Source of the DNA: an uncultured Bacteroidales bacterium
Lineage (GTDB): Bacteria; Bacteroidota; Bacteroidia; Bacteroidales; F082
Direction: 5' to 3'
Assembly (NCBI GenBank): GCA_937896895.1
Contig: CALBNV010000006.1
Span: 1 to 24,526, forward strand
DNA length: 24,526 nucleotides
Within the stretch, counting starts at the first letter, position 1. Every line of letters starts with the position of its first letter. Below, in pieces: positions 7,965 to 17,787 of this stretch. Under the pieces are notes generated by a model. The model was not told the origin of the DNA, ran no database searches, and worked only from the letters and a program-made list of their open reading frames with translations. Made by a program: the position numbers and the translations under genes.

Positions 7965-10244
7965 TCAAAGACGAATTTTTTGTTCCACTCTGATGTCATC
8001 GGATGAGGCTCCAACCATGATTGTGAAATCGCCCGATTCCAATTTCCACTCAAGGTCGTTGTTTAATGTTGAGAAATCACGGGGCTTCAGCGAGAATGTA
8101 ACTGTCTTTGTCTCACCGCGTTGTATGAAAACGCGCTTGAAGTTTTTCAGCAGTTTCTCAGGTGGTGCGCTCGACGCGAACTCATCGCGTATGTACAATT
8201 GGACAACCTCGTCGCCCTCACGGTCTCCGGTGTTTGTCACATCAACGCTCACTGATACATTGTAGTCGGGGCTGATGTTGATATTCATGTTGTTGTAGTC
8301 AAAATTTGTGTAACTCAACCCGTAGCCGAACGGGAACAACGGCGAGCTTTGACAGTCGATATAATCTCGCTGTTTTGGCTGCGAGTAAAACACCGGGACT
8401 TGTCCCACCGAACGCGGCTGCGACATGGGGAGCCGTCCCGCCGGATTATAGTCGCCGAAGATAACGTCAGCTATGGCGTTTCCGCCTTCCTGCCCCGGAT
8501 AAAACGCTGTCATCACGGCATTGCCATTCGCGACAGCAGTGTTTTTCAGCAACGGACGTCCTTCGATGAACACGATGACAAGCGGCTTGCCCGTGGCGGC
8601 GACGACTTCGATGAGATTGTCTTGAACCCCTGACAATGAGATGGTTGCGCGGTCGTAGCCTTCTCCGCAGTCCATGTCGGCGACGTGGCCGTCAAGAATC
8701 ACAGTGTCAGTTGACCTGTATGATGTCTTGAAATTGCGGGCTGACGAGCCGCCAACAACGAGGACGACGGCATCGGCGTTATTTGCCGCCTTCAACGCCG
8801 CGTCAAAGTCGGCGTCGCTGGTGTCGCGCACCGAACATCCTTTGACGTAAGTGACTGTCGTAGTTGGAGATACGTGACTGCGGACACCTTCCAACACGGT
8901 GATGATGTCGTCGGGGTTCTGCGGCGCCGTATAGTCGCCGAGCTGGTTGTATGTGTTGTCGGCGTTCGGTCCGATGACAGCGACGTTTTTAATGTCTTTG
9001 GAAAGTGGCAGAATGCCGTCGTTTTTCAAAAGCACGATGCCTTCGCGAGCGACCTGCAACGGGAGGCTTTTGACATTCTTATCTGTTTGATTTTCAACCA
9101 AAATTGGAAGATATGGGTTGTCAAACAATCCGATTTCAAACTTGAATCTCAACACTCTGCGTACCGCGTCATCAAGTGTCTCCATTGTCACAAGACCTTG
9201 ATTGACAGCATCTTCAAGAAATGCGCCGTAGTTTGACGCGCCGAGGTCGATGTCAACACCGGCGTTGATGGCTTGCGCCGTGGCGACGAGTTGATTTTCG
9301 GCGGTGCGGTGTGTGCTGTGAAGCGCCCAGATGCTGCCGAGGTCTGAAAACACCACGCCGTCAAAGCCCCACCGCTCCCTGAGGATGTCTTTCAGCAGCC
9401 AAGTGTTTGAACTGCAAGGTATTCCGTCGATTGTATTGTACGATGTCATTATGCTTTTCGCGCCGTTTTTCACTGCTGTCTCAAAATTCAGGTTCAGTTC
9501 CGACAGTATCTCGCGTTTTCCGGCCGAAGTCCCCGAACCGTGATGACCTCCTTCCGAAACGCCAAAAGAGGAGAAATGTTTCAATGTTGACGCGAGGTGA
9601 TTCTGCATCCCTTTCATTATGGCCGTGCCCAAAGTTCCCGAAAGATACGGGTCTTCTCCGAGACTCTCTTCCACCCGCGACCAACGCGGGTCACGCGTGA
9701 TGTCAATGACAGGTCCGTATGCGAACTTCGCGCCGCGTGATGCTGCCGAGGCTCCGACCGCGTCACCGACCGCGTAAAGCAAATCCTCGTCCCACGTCGC
9801 CGCCTGACACAGCCCCGACGGATATACATCCGCCCCGACCGCCATGTGGCCATGCACGCACTCCTCAGCGAAATATATAGGAATGCCAAGACGCGAATGC
9901 TCCATGACATAACGCTGCATCTCATTGAAAATCAAAATAGACTGTCGCTCATCAAGTCCGGTCTCGATTGTCTTCTGCGACCATGGATCAGCCCGGAGAA
10001 CGCCGTAAAAACCGCCACATTGCAAAGTGTCACACATCTTCAGAAACGACTCGTTGAGCGTCAACGTGCCATCATCAATTTTATCGTAAAAATTGAAACC
10101 AATTGGGCAACAAAGCTGCCCAACTTTCTCATTCACAGTCATCTGACCCAATAAAACGTCAATCTTTGCGTCAATGTCATCCTCTTTTTGCGATGAACAT
10201 GCCGACAATATCAATGCGGAAATTATCAATAAAACCTTCTTCAT
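7965..10244 (-). CDS. Glycoside hydrolase family 3 lipoprotein (beta-glucosidase-like)
   Basis: The 759-residue protein has a lipoprotein signal (LSAC, Cys16), so it is probably membrane-anchored in the periplasm or on the outer membrane. The GH3 (alpha/beta)8 domain contains KHFSSFGVSEGG and VFSDLGSIW, whose Asp301 is the expected nucleophile. The alpha/beta sandwich domain follows from about residue 400 (GIVLLKNDGILPLS, then VAVIGPNAD). A C-terminal fibronectin-III-like domain (VSVSVDVTNTGDREGDEVVQ) completes the usual BglX-type arrangement. It likely releases sugars from beta-linked oligosaccharides. Substrate is not certain. It is preceded by its own TAnnTTTG box and sits upstream of the deacetylase gene, 34 bp apart. 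Confidence 0.93.
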   Translation of the reverse strand: MKKVLLIISALILSACSSQKEDDIDAKIDVLLGQMTVNEKVGQLCCPIGFNFYDKIDDGTLTLNESFLKMCDTLQCGGFYGVLRADPWSQKTIETGLDERQSILIFNEMQRYVMEHSRLGIPIYFAEECVHGHMAVGADVYPSGLCQAATWDEDLLYAVGDAVGASAASRGAKFAYGPVIDITRDPRWSRVEESLGEDPYLSGTLGTAIMKGMQNHLASTLKHFSSFGVSEGGHHGSGTSAGKREILSELNLNFETAVKNGAKSIMTSYNTIDGIPCSSNTWLLKDILRERWGFDGVVFSDLGSIWALHSTHRTAENQLVATAQAINAGVDIDLGASNYGAFLEDAVNQGLVTMETLDDAVRRVLRFKFEIGLFDNPYLPILVENQTDKNVKSLPLQVAREGIVLLKNDGILPLSKDIKNVAVIGPNADNTYNQLGDYTAPQNPDDIITVLEGVRSHVSPTTTVTYVKGCSVRDTSDADFDAALKAANNADAVVLVVGGSSARNFKTSYRSTDTVILDGHVADMDCGEGYDRATISLSGVQDNLIEVVAATGKPLVIVFIEGRPLLKNTAVANGNAVMTAFYPGQEGGNAIADVIFGDYNPAGRLPMSQPRSVGQVPVFYSQPKQRDYIDCQSSPLFPFGYGLSYTNFDYNNMNINISPDYNVSVSVDVTNTGDREGDEVVQLYIRDEFASSAPPEKLLKNFKRVFIQRGETKTVTFSLKPRDFSTLNNDLEWKLESGDFTIMVGASSDDIRVEQKIRL

Positions 10245-10263
10245 TTTCCTGAATAATTTTGCA

Positions 10264-10271
10264 CAAAAATA
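10264..10271 (-). promoter_or_regulatory. Candidate GH3 gene promoter, -7 box
   Basis: Reads TATTTTTG on the minus strand and ends 19 bp before the GH3 ATG. Matches TAnnTTTG; no clear -33 box. Confidence 0.45.
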
Positions 10272-10529
10272 TCAATAAATTTCTTTCAGTTATGTTAATT
10301 TTTTATTACATGAAAAATATTTATTTGTTTTTGAAAATTGAAAATTTGTCTTGATAATCAGTGTTCTATATGAATAATGTAAAAATTTATTTGCAAATTT
10401 TTGGGTGATATATAAGAATGTGTGTGAAATTCCGATTTTTGACTTATGCTTTTTTACGCCATTTCAGATGGAAATGAAATCTGATACGTGATTTTTCATT
10501 AATAAGAGGTTGCAAGTCGTTATTTTTAT

Positions 10530-10537
10530 TACTTTTG
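10530..10537 (+). promoter_or_regulatory. Candidate C25 peptidase operon promoter, -7 box
   Basis: TACTTTTG matches TAnnTTTG and lies 19 bp before the ATG at 10557. A weak GTTG at 10509-10512 is 17 bp upstream, slightly short for a -33 box. Confidence 0.5.
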
Positions 10538-10556
10538 CCGATTATTTAATATAAAA

Positions 10557-13500
10557 ATGAAGAAGATATTACAATTATCCATGATATTGTTCGCATCGTT
10601 GATGTCGTGCGCACAAGTGGTTGAAAAGACTTATTTAATTGAAAAACAAGATGTTAAGTCGATTGATGGCTATTCTCAAATTGAGCTGAATGGCTGTATG
10701 CAGTCGGCTCTCGCCGGTCAGCCGTCGTTGCCGTGGCAATCGGTGACACTGCTGCTTCCGGAAGGTGCAAAAGCCGGGTCAATAGAAATTGAAATGTCTG
10801 ATTTTCAAGAACTTGAAGGTGAGTTTGAGCTTTATCCGTATCAGCCGTCAAGGACGTATGGTGACGTGGAACGTAAGACATTTTACAAAGATGAAGCGGT
10901 TTATTCTTCGAAAGATGTTTATCCTGTTGAAAATCACGGAGTTCTGACAACTCAATATGTCAATGGCTATCCTATCGCCGTCACCGCTTTCACTCCCGTG
11001 AGATATATTCCTTCCGAACGTAAAGTGTTGATTGCCAAATCAGTAACTATAATAATCAACATAAATAAAGATGAGCGGTCTGATTCAAAGATGCGTTCTT
11101 CCCGTCCGGAAATCATAAATAAGATAAAGTCGTTGGTTGACAACCCGGAAATGCTTGATAATTATGCGTTTGACAATTCAAAGTCGCTTCAGGGCTATGA
11201 GCTTTTAGTCATCACACCTCAACAGTATGTTTCTGATTTTGACGATTATGTGCAGTTTTATCACTATTTGGATTTGAGGACGAACGTTGTTTCCACGGAA
11301 GAGATTTACGAAACGATGCAAGGTATTGACAATCAAGAGAAAATACGCAATTTCATCATTCAGGAATATCAGAATAACGACATCTTGATGGTGCTTTTGG
11401 GCGGTGATGTCGCGCTTGTGCCTCATCGCGGGTTCTATGGCGACGTGCTTTCCGGCGGGAGCCACAAAATCGACTACGGCATCCCCGCCGACCTTTATTT
11501 TTCGGGCCTTGACGGGACATGGAACGATAACGGCAACGACCGCTGGGCTGAGCCCGGCGAAGACGACCTCTACCCTGAGATCGGCGTGGCGAGAATGCCT
11601 TTCAACAATGCCGAGCAACTTGCCAACATGATTCATAAAACCATCAGGTATCAACAAGTTCCGGTGCTCGGAGAGTTCCGCACCGTCGTTCTTGGCGGCG
11701 AGAAACTTTACGACTATCCTTACACCCAGGGCAGCCAGTACCTCGAACTTCTGATTGGCGAACACAGCGACAACGGCTATACGACGGTGGGTATTGACGA
11801 GAATTATAACTTCAAGAGATATTACGCTGAAGACGGCAACTGGAGCGGCTCGAACCTGCGCAACGCGATAAATTCAGGCACAGGCTACGTCCATCATGCC
11901 GGACATGCCAACACTGACATGGTCGCGGGCTGGACCGGCTCGACGTTGAACCCCGAGTCGTTCTCAGGCGCGAACGGCGTTGACCACAACTACACTTTCT
12001 TCCATTCGCACGGCTGCGACTGCGGCGGCTTCGACAAATCGTGCGTCATGGAGAAACTCGTCACAATACCGTATTTCGCCGTCTCCGTGATCGGCAACTC
12101 GCGTTTCGGCTGGTTCAACGAAGGGCAAACAGAAGGCCCGTCGATACATCTTCAGAGGGAGATGACCGACGCTTTCTGGGCGGAGAGAATACCGTATGTC
12201 GGGATGGCGATGAGCGAGGCGAAATGCCAGACCGCGCCTTGGGTCACGGCACCCGGACAGTACGAGGAAGGCGCACTGCGCTGGAACTTCTACGACCTCA
12301 ACATCCTCGGCGATGTAGCCGTAAGTCCTTGGCACGACGAGCCTTTCGACGCGGCGGTCAGCTTCAGGCCGGCGATGCTTCAGGGCGAGACGGTGAATGA
12401 GGTTTACGTGTCGCACAACGGACAGCCTCTCAAGTATTTCCGCTGCAGCGTCTATCACAATGAGGAAAAACTCGGCGAGGCGGTGACCGACGAGACCGGA
12501 CACGCCACCGTGACGCTCTCCCGCCCGGTTGACTTCATCGACCAGCTTTCACTGTCTGTCACAGGAATGAACTCCTTCCCGCAAAGCCGCACGATCGACT
12601 GCATCGACGAAAACACGACTTTCGTGAAACCATATAAATTGATTGCCAACGACGAAGACGGCGACGGGAAAATAGAATTCGGCGAAAACGTCTCCTTCGA
12701 CCTCGTCTTGAGAAACTGGGGAGCGGCGACGGCAAACGACGTTCACGCCGCCGTCCAATGCTGCGCCCCGGAATATTTCAGGTTCACGAAGATTGAAGAC
12801 GATATGCAAAGCATTGAGGGTCTGACCGTTGACACCATTTTTGACGCTTTCGGAATCTGCATGAACCAAGACGTCCCCGACGGCTGGCAGATCAGCCTCA
12901 ATGTCACATCGAACGATGCAACCGGATATTGGTACAACTCCTTCGGATTCAAGGCGTCAGCACCTGATATTCAGATACTTTCGATGTCAACGGAAGAATC
13001 TGACGGCAATGGAAACGGTATTATTGAGCCGGGCGAAAACGGCATCTTGACAGTGATCGTCAAAAACCTCGGCTCCGTCATCGCCGAAAACGTCGCATTG
13101 AATGTTGAAGTTGGCAATGACATGGTCGCAATCGAATCGCCGGTGATGACATATCAGCAAATCCAAGAGAATGAAGATGTTACGGCGGAATTTGTTTTCC
13201 ATGTTGATGAAAATGTCCCGAACAGCACAATCATCGTTTTCAGCGCGGTGACACAATACGGGAAATATGTTTCAACGTCAAGTCATTCAATGACAGTCGG
13301 TTATCTAATGGATGACTTTGAAACCGGCGACTTCTCGAAACTCGAATGGGAGTTTGGCGGCGACAAGGAATGGTCCGTCACCGATTCGGAAGCATACGAG
13401 GGGACTTTCTCGGCTCGCTCAGGAATGATCGACGACAATGAAATTTCTTCGCTGATAATCAATGTGGAAGTGTTCGAGGATGGCGACTTGTCATTCTTCT

Positions 13501-13967
13501 TCAAGACTTCAACGGAAAAAAACGATTATCTCGCACTTTATATTGACGATGACTATATTGACCGTTGGTCTGGCGAAACAGATTGGCAATCAGTGAGTTA
13601 CCAACTTATTACCGGCTCGCATACAATTGAATGGCGTTACGACAAGTCGATGTCAGGACAGTCGGGTCTCGACGCCGTCTTCATTGACAACGTGATGTTC
13701 CCGACCAATTCAACAGTCATGGTGAATGTATTTGAAAATACTGACAATCAAGATGATGTGACAATTTATCCTAACCCCAACAACGGGAAATTTGTCGTGA
13801 ATCTTGATGATAACCAGAATGTTGTGAAGATTTTCAACTCTCTCGGCCAGATGGTTTATGAAAATGAAAACGCTTCGCAGAATTTGAATATTGACCTTTC
13901 TGGAAACGGAACAGGCATATATTTTATTAATGTTAACGGAAAAACGCAAAAAATAATAATCAAATAA
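10557..13967 (+). CDS. Gingipain-like C25 cysteine peptidase, type IX secreted (copy 1)
   Basis: A 1136-residue secreted peptidase. The order is: signal peptide (cleavage expected near SCA-Q, about residue 20); C25-type pro-region (to about 200); catalytic domain with HHAGHAN (likely catalytic His450) and HSHGCDCGGFD (likely nucleophile Cys487); an Ig-like module; a CARDB-like repeat region opened by the Asp-rich DEDGDGKIEFGEN and a second DGNGNGIIEPGEN; a MAM/jelly-roll-like module starting DDFETGDFS; and a C-terminal type IX sorting domain containing IYPNPNNGKF (about 1060-1136). LMSC could be misread as a lipobox, but the paralogue lacks the Cys. It is followed after 4 bp by its paralogue, so the two form an operon. 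Confidence 0.92.
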   Translation: MKKILQLSMILFASLMSCAQVVEKTYLIEKQDVKSIDGYSQIELNGCMQSALAGQPSLPWQSVTLLLPEGAKAGSIEIEMSDFQELEGEFELYPYQPSRTYGDVERKTFYKDEAVYSSKDVYPVENHGVLTTQYVNGYPIAVTAFTPVRYIPSERKVLIAKSVTIIININKDERSDSKMRSSRPEIINKIKSLVDNPEMLDNYAFDNSKSLQGYELLVITPQQYVSDFDDYVQFYHYLDLRTNVVSTEEIYETMQGIDNQEKIRNFIIQEYQNNDILMVLLGGDVALVPHRGFYGDVLSGGSHKIDYGIPADLYFSGLDGTWNDNGNDRWAEPGEDDLYPEIGVARMPFNNAEQLANMIHKTIRYQQVPVLGEFRTVVLGGEKLYDYPYTQGSQYLELLIGEHSDNGYTTVGIDENYNFKRYYAEDGNWSGSNLRNAINSGTGYVHHAGHANTDMVAGWTGSTLNPESFSGANGVDHNYTFFHSHGCDCGGFDKSCVMEKLVTIPYFAVSVIGNSRFGWFNEGQTEGPSIHLQREMTDAFWAERIPYVGMAMSEAKCQTAPWVTAPGQYEEGALRWNFYDLNILGDVAVSPWHDEPFDAAVSFRPAMLQGETVNEVYVSHNGQPLKYFRCSVYHNEEKLGEAVTDETGHATVTLSRPVDFIDQLSLSVTGMNSFPQSRTIDCIDENTTFVKPYKLIANDEDGDGKIEFGENVSFDLVLRNWGAATANDVHAAVQCCAPEYFRFTKIEDDMQSIEGLTVDTIFDAFGICMNQDVPDGWQISLNVTSNDATGYWYNSFGFKASAPDIQILSMSTEESDGNGNGIIEPGENGILTVIVKNLGSVIAENVALNVEVGNDMVAIESPVMTYQQIQENEDVTAEFVFHVDENVPNSTIIVFSAVTQYGKYVSTSSHSMTVGYLMDDFETGDFSKLEWEFGGDKEWSVTDSEAYEGTFSARSGMIDDNEISSLIINVEVFEDGDLSFFFKTSTEKNDYLALYIDDDYIDRWSGETDWQSVSYQLITGSHTIEWRYDKSMSGQSGLDAVFIDNVMFPTNSTVMVNVFENTDNQDDVTIYPNPNNGKFVVNLDDNQNVVKIFNSLGQMVYENENASQNLNIDLSGNGTGIYFINVNGKTQKIIIK

Positions 13968-13971
13968 AAAA

Positions 13972-16900
13972 ATGAAGAAACTTACACTTTTAGCCATTCT
14001 GTCGGTTTTCAGCCTTGCAATCAAGGCTCAGACAGTAGAGAAGACCTATCACTTCGACAATCCGCAAGTCACAGAACTTCGCGGTTATCAACAAGTTACA
14101 TTTGACGGCACGATGCAGTCGGCCCTTCAGGGACAGCCGTCGCTGCCGTATTATGCAGTCAGACTCTTGCTGCCACAAGGCGCGGAAGCCGAGTCAATTG
14201 AGGTTGAACTTTCTGATTTTCAGGAAATTGGGGAAAACATCAGCCTCTTCCCTTATCAGCCTTCAAGGACGATGAACGACATCACTCCGAAGAAGCTGGT
14301 CAAAGACGAAGCGGTTTATGCTTCAAAGAGCGTCTATCCGTCTGAAAACCACGGCGTTGTGACGACACAATACCTCAACGGCTTCGGCTTCGCGTTCTCG
14401 TCATTCACTCCTGTTCAATACATCCCGGCAACGGGAAAGGTGATGTACGCCACGACCGCCACGGTGCGTGTCAGTCTCACCTCATCAAAAGCCGACCACA
14501 GCGCGATGCTTTGGAAAACCAATGCCATATCCAACAGAATCAGCAGGTTGGCGCAGAACCCGGAGATGATTGAGAGCTATCAGACACGCGGACGCGAGGT
14601 GACAGGCTACGACCTTCTCATCATAACTTCAGGTGAATATGTCGATGGTTATGCCGAATACCGCGACTATTACAACGGCATCGGCGTCCGTAACCAAATC
14701 GTCACTGTGTCAGACATTTACGCCTCGATGACAGGTATCGACAACCAAGATAAGATCCGTAATTACATCATTCAGGAATACCAGAACAACGGCATCATGA
14801 TGGTCGTCCTCGGCGGCGACGTCAACATCGTGCCGTTCCGCGGCTTCTACTGCGATGTCATCTCCGGCGGCGAACACATGACCGACGACGGCATCCCCGC
14901 CGACCTTTACTATTCAGGCCTCGACGGGACATGGAACGACAACGGCAACAACCGCTGGGGCGAGGAAGGCGAAGACGACCTCCTCCCCGAAGTCGGCATC
15001 AGCCGCATGTCGTTCAAGAACGCAACGGAACTTGCCAATATGATCAACAAGACCTTGAAATACCAGCAGGAGCCTGTACTCGGCGAGTTCCACAAAGTCA
15101 TCCTTGCGGGCGAACATCTCTACGATAACCCTGAGTCGAACGGCTCGGATTATCTTGAACTCCTTATCGGCACGCACGACGACAACGGCTACACAACGAC
15201 TTGCTATCCTGAAGATTACGACTTCACAAAGATGTACGAGGAAGAAGGCACATGGAGTGCTTCTGGTTTGAAACAGGCCATCAACGCCGGCACAAGCTAC
15301 GTGCACCACGACGGCCACGCCAACTCGAGTTACGTCGCCGGTTGGTACAGCGTGTCGAACAGCGACTTCAGCGGCGCCAACGGCGTTGACCACAACTACA
15401 CGTTCTTCCATTCGCAGGGCTGCGACTGCGGCGCTTTCGACGAGTCGTGCATCCTTGAGAAGATGGTGACAATCAGCAACTTCGCCGTCGCCGTCATCGG
15501 CAACTCGCGTTACGGCTGGTTCAACGAAGGACAGACCGAAGGCCCCGGCGCGCACCTTGAGAGAGAGATGACCGACGCACAGTTCTACGACCGCATCCAA
15601 TTCCTCAGCTGCGCACACGCCGACGGCAAATGCGAGACGGCACCATGGGTCACAGCTCCGGGACAATGGGAGGAAGGCGCGTTGAGATGGAACTTCTACG
15701 ACATGAACATCCTCGGCGACGGCGCCGTCAGCGTGTGGACCGACGAACCGATGGACGCACAGGTGTCGTGCCCGGCGCAGATCGTGCTTGGAACACAGTC
15801 GTTTGAGGTCGAAATAACCGACGCCAACGGCAACCCGGCGAAGAACTTCCGCTGCCTCGTCTATATGGACGGCGAAGTCATCGCGATGGGGACGACCGAC
15901 GAGAACGGTGTCGCCGAGATAGCTTTCGAGGGCGGCCTCTCAACAGTCGGGGAGATGACGATGAAGGTCATGGGAATGAACGCGTGGCCGCAGACTGTCG
16001 AGCTGACAGCGGTGCCGAGCGACACACCTTATATAGTATATGACAGCCACGAACTCGCCGACGGCGCAAGCCAGATCGACTTCGCGACGACAAACGCCTT
16101 CAACATGGTGCTCAAAAACGTGGGCAGCGTCAACGCTGACGGCGTGACGGCGACATTGTCGTGCGACAGCGAATACGTCACGATAAACGAGGCGACGGCA
16201 TCAGCCGGAGACATCGCCGGAAACCAGAGCGTGACACTCGAAAACGCATTCGGCTTCACCGTGAGCGACGACGTCCCGAACAACACCACGGTGCGTTTCA
16301 ACCTCAGCTGCACCAACGGCGGCGAGACATGGGAGAGCCATTTCAATGCGAGAATCTATGCTCCTGAATTTCAGGTTGTGAACATCGAACTCGAAGGCGA
16401 GAACGGCAACGCCGTCAACCCCGGCGAGAGCGCGACACTGCATTTCACCATGAAGAACAACGGCGGCGCGGCTGTACCGTCGGCGATGTTCGCAGTGTTC
16501 AACTCCCACCCGGAAATCGTCGCCGAACAATATGAATGGCAATATGAGACCATCGGGGCAGGACAGGAGTTTGCCGCCGACTTCGCATTTACATTGAGTG
16601 AAGACGCTCAGACAGGCGTTCAATATGAGCTGTTTTATGCCGCATATTATGGGAATTATTTGATAGAGGAACCGTATTACCTCTCAATAGGCACTTCAAT
16701 GGATGGCTTCGAGACCGGCGACTTCAGCGCGTTCGACTGGCAGCATGGCACCGTCGTGACAGCATGGGAGGTCGTGACCGAGAATCCGTTTGAAGGGACT
16801 TATTGCGCCAAGTCGTCAATGATAGATGATTACGGCACGACATCGCTTTACATCTCCGTGACTGTGGCACAGGAAGCACCGGTGAGTTTCTATTACAAGG

Positions 16901-17355
16901 TCTCTTCGGAAGCAGATTACGACAAACTGCATTTCTACATCGACAACAGCGAGAAAGGCAACTGGTCGGGCGAGGTGGCGTGGACGCAGGCCTCATACAC
17001 CATCCCCGCCGGCACGCACACCCTCAAATGGGAATACACCAAAGACGTGTATTCGACAAGCGGCAGCGACTGCGCATGGATCGACAACGTGGTGTTCCCG
17101 CCGACGACAGTCATCACCGACGTGGAGACCGTCGCGGAACGTGAGGTGAGCGTCTATCCGAACCCGGCGACAGATGTCATCAACATCGAACTCGGTGAGA
17201 ATGAATCAGATGTTGTGATATACAACAGCCTCGGTCAGGTGGTTAAACGTCTCGCCGGAATGACCGGCACCATGCAGGTGGACGTCGCCGACCTCAACGA
17301 AGGGATGTACTTTGTCAGAATCAACGACAAGGTGGAGAAGGTGGTTAAGAAATGA
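13972..17355 (+). CDS. Gingipain-like C25 cysteine peptidase, type IX secreted (copy 2)
   Basis: A 1127-residue paralogue of the preceding gene with the same layout: signal peptide (IKA-QTVEK, cut near residue 20), pro-region with the shared MQSALxGQPSLP motif, catalytic domain with HHDGHAN (His449) and HSQGCDCGAFD (Cys484), Ig-like and CARDB-like modules, a DGFETGDFS jelly-roll-like module and a type IX sorting domain (VYPNPATDVINIE near the end). The catalytic domains are closely similar and the middle modules have diverged more; copy 2 lacks the Asp/Gly-rich EDGDGKIEFGEN segment. Base composition is more GC-rich than copy 1's first third. The gene ends at a TGA directly before a heptamer array and a strong terminator. 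Confidence 0.92.
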   Translation: MKKLTLLAILSVFSLAIKAQTVEKTYHFDNPQVTELRGYQQVTFDGTMQSALQGQPSLPYYAVRLLLPQGAEAESIEVELSDFQEIGENISLFPYQPSRTMNDITPKKLVKDEAVYASKSVYPSENHGVVTTQYLNGFGFAFSSFTPVQYIPATGKVMYATTATVRVSLTSSKADHSAMLWKTNAISNRISRLAQNPEMIESYQTRGREVTGYDLLIITSGEYVDGYAEYRDYYNGIGVRNQIVTVSDIYASMTGIDNQDKIRNYIIQEYQNNGIMMVVLGGDVNIVPFRGFYCDVISGGEHMTDDGIPADLYYSGLDGTWNDNGNNRWGEEGEDDLLPEVGISRMSFKNATELANMINKTLKYQQEPVLGEFHKVILAGEHLYDNPESNGSDYLELLIGTHDDNGYTTTCYPEDYDFTKMYEEEGTWSASGLKQAINAGTSYVHHDGHANSSYVAGWYSVSNSDFSGANGVDHNYTFFHSQGCDCGAFDESCILEKMVTISNFAVAVIGNSRYGWFNEGQTEGPGAHLEREMTDAQFYDRIQFLSCAHADGKCETAPWVTAPGQWEEGALRWNFYDMNILGDGAVSVWTDEPMDAQVSCPAQIVLGTQSFEVEITDANGNPAKNFRCLVYMDGEVIAMGTTDENGVAEIAFEGGLSTVGEMTMKVMGMNAWPQTVELTAVPSDTPYIVYDSHELADGASQIDFATTNAFNMVLKNVGSVNADGVTATLSCDSEYVTINEATASAGDIAGNQSVTLENAFGFTVSDDVPNNTTVRFNLSCTNGGETWESHFNARIYAPEFQVVNIELEGENGNAVNPGESATLHFTMKNNGGAAVPSAMFAVFNSHPEIVAEQYEWQYETIGAGQEFAADFAFTLSEDAQTGVQYELFYAAYYGNYLIEEPYYLSIGTSMDGFETGDFSAFDWQHGTVVTAWEVVTENPFEGTYCAKSSMIDDYGTTSLYISVTVAQEAPVSFYYKVSSEADYDKLHFYIDNSEKGNWSGEVAWTQASYTIPAGTHTLKWEYTKDVYSTSGSDCAWIDNVVFPPTTVITDVETVAEREVSVYPNPATDVINIELGENESDVVIYNSLGQVVKRLAGMTGTMQVDVADLNEGMYFVRINDKVEKVVKK

Positions 17356-17411
17356 GAGTTTAGAGTTTAGAGCTTAGAGTTTAGAGCTTAGAGCTTAGAA
17401 TTTAGAGCTTA
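17356..17411. repeat. Heptamer array GAGYTTA x8
   Basis: Eight contiguous 7-bp units (GAGTTTA, GAGTTTA, GAGCTTA, GAGTTTA, GAGCTTA, GAGCTTA, GAATTTA, GAGCTTA) beginning right after the C25 copy 2 stop codon. Related heptamers occur at 4966-5011, and a related motif at 1-195 and 1972-1981. Confidence 0.9.
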
Positions 17412-17428
17412 AAGTTGAGTTTGAAAAG

Positions 17429-17457
17429 ATGCCGTTTGAAAAAGCGGCATTTTTTTT
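17429..17457 (+). terminator. Rho-independent terminator of the C25 operon
   Basis: ATGCCG / CGGCAT stem (17429-17434 with 17445-17450), extendable by TTT/AAA pairing, followed by a run of eight T. Confidence 0.88.
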
Positions 17458-17488
17458 GTATAAATCTTCCGCCGAATAAATTTTTTTG

Positions 17489-17496
17489 TATTTTTG
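17489..17496 (+). promoter_or_regulatory. -7 box for the upstream structured ncRNA
   Basis: TATTTTTG, a full match to TAnnTTTG, placed a few bases before the ncRNA's predicted 5' end. The second ncRNA has an equally placed box. Confidence 0.6.
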
Positions 17497-17502
17497 CGCC
17501 GT

Positions 17503-17787
17503 CATTTGTCGAAGTCCGCGAGGGCTTGGGTGGGTGACAGACATATTGGAAAGACGTTGTGCTGACGTTTTATCTGCGGCATGTAGAATCTCGCAAGTTC
17601 TTAATCGATCGCACGATAAGGCAGTGGGCTGATGTCCAAGGGATTGTTATATATTTAAGGTGTCGCCCGACACCTGATGATATAGACGTTCTGCGTGGGC
17701 TTCGACATTGCTTATCCTCGATCGATGGGCAATGCGAGAGCCTTACATGCGGGATAGGCAAGGTGCAGATTCCCGCGCTTTTCTTTT
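17503..17787 (+). ncRNA. Structured ncRNA, 6S-like / Bacteroidales-1-like (copy 1)
   Basis: No credible ORF. Nested complementary arms fold into a rod. Outer stems are GCATGTA/TACATGC (17579-17585 with 17744-17750) and TCTCGCA/TGCGAGA (17589-17595 with 17733-17739). A central internal loop has conserved sides (AGTTCTTAA and GGGCAA). Inner stems are TCGATCG/CGATCGA, then GATAAG/CTTATC, then AGGTGTC-GCCC-GACACCT. A 5' hairpin AAGTCC-GCGA-GGGCTT has a GNRA loop. It ends at a GCGGGA/TCCCGC hairpin plus T-rich tract (terminator). The open-promoter-like bulge in a long rod suggests 6S RNA, which binds RNA polymerase; I recall the Bacteroidales-1 motif as a possible match but cannot confirm. It lies 84 bp upstream of the LPP20-like operon. 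Confidence 0.72.
17749..17786 (+). terminator. Terminator of ncRNA copy 1
   Basis: GCGGGA (17749-17754) pairs with TCCCGC (17771-17776), followed by GCTTTTCTTTT. Its 3' arm lies within GCAGATTCCCG (17765-17775), which is perfectly complementary to 17822-17832, so an alternative fold exists if transcription reads through. Confidence 0.65.

Larger units (their letters stand above)
10245..10556. other. AT-rich divergent intergenic region
   Basis: About 310 bp between the GH3 and C25 genes. It is strongly AT-rich with no credible coding frame. It holds the outward-facing -7 boxes at 10264-10271 and 10530-10537 and nothing else I can support. Confidence 0.7.

Noticed and set aside
7935..7969. Possible promoter for the deacetylase gene (minus strand TTTG and TATCTTTG)
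   Set aside because: Spacer is 23 bp and the predicted start would fall on the ATG, implying a leaderless mRNA; not strong enough to annotate.
14914..15666. 250-residue minus-strand ORF inside C25 copy 2
   Set aside because: Antisense shadow of a well-supported catalytic domain.
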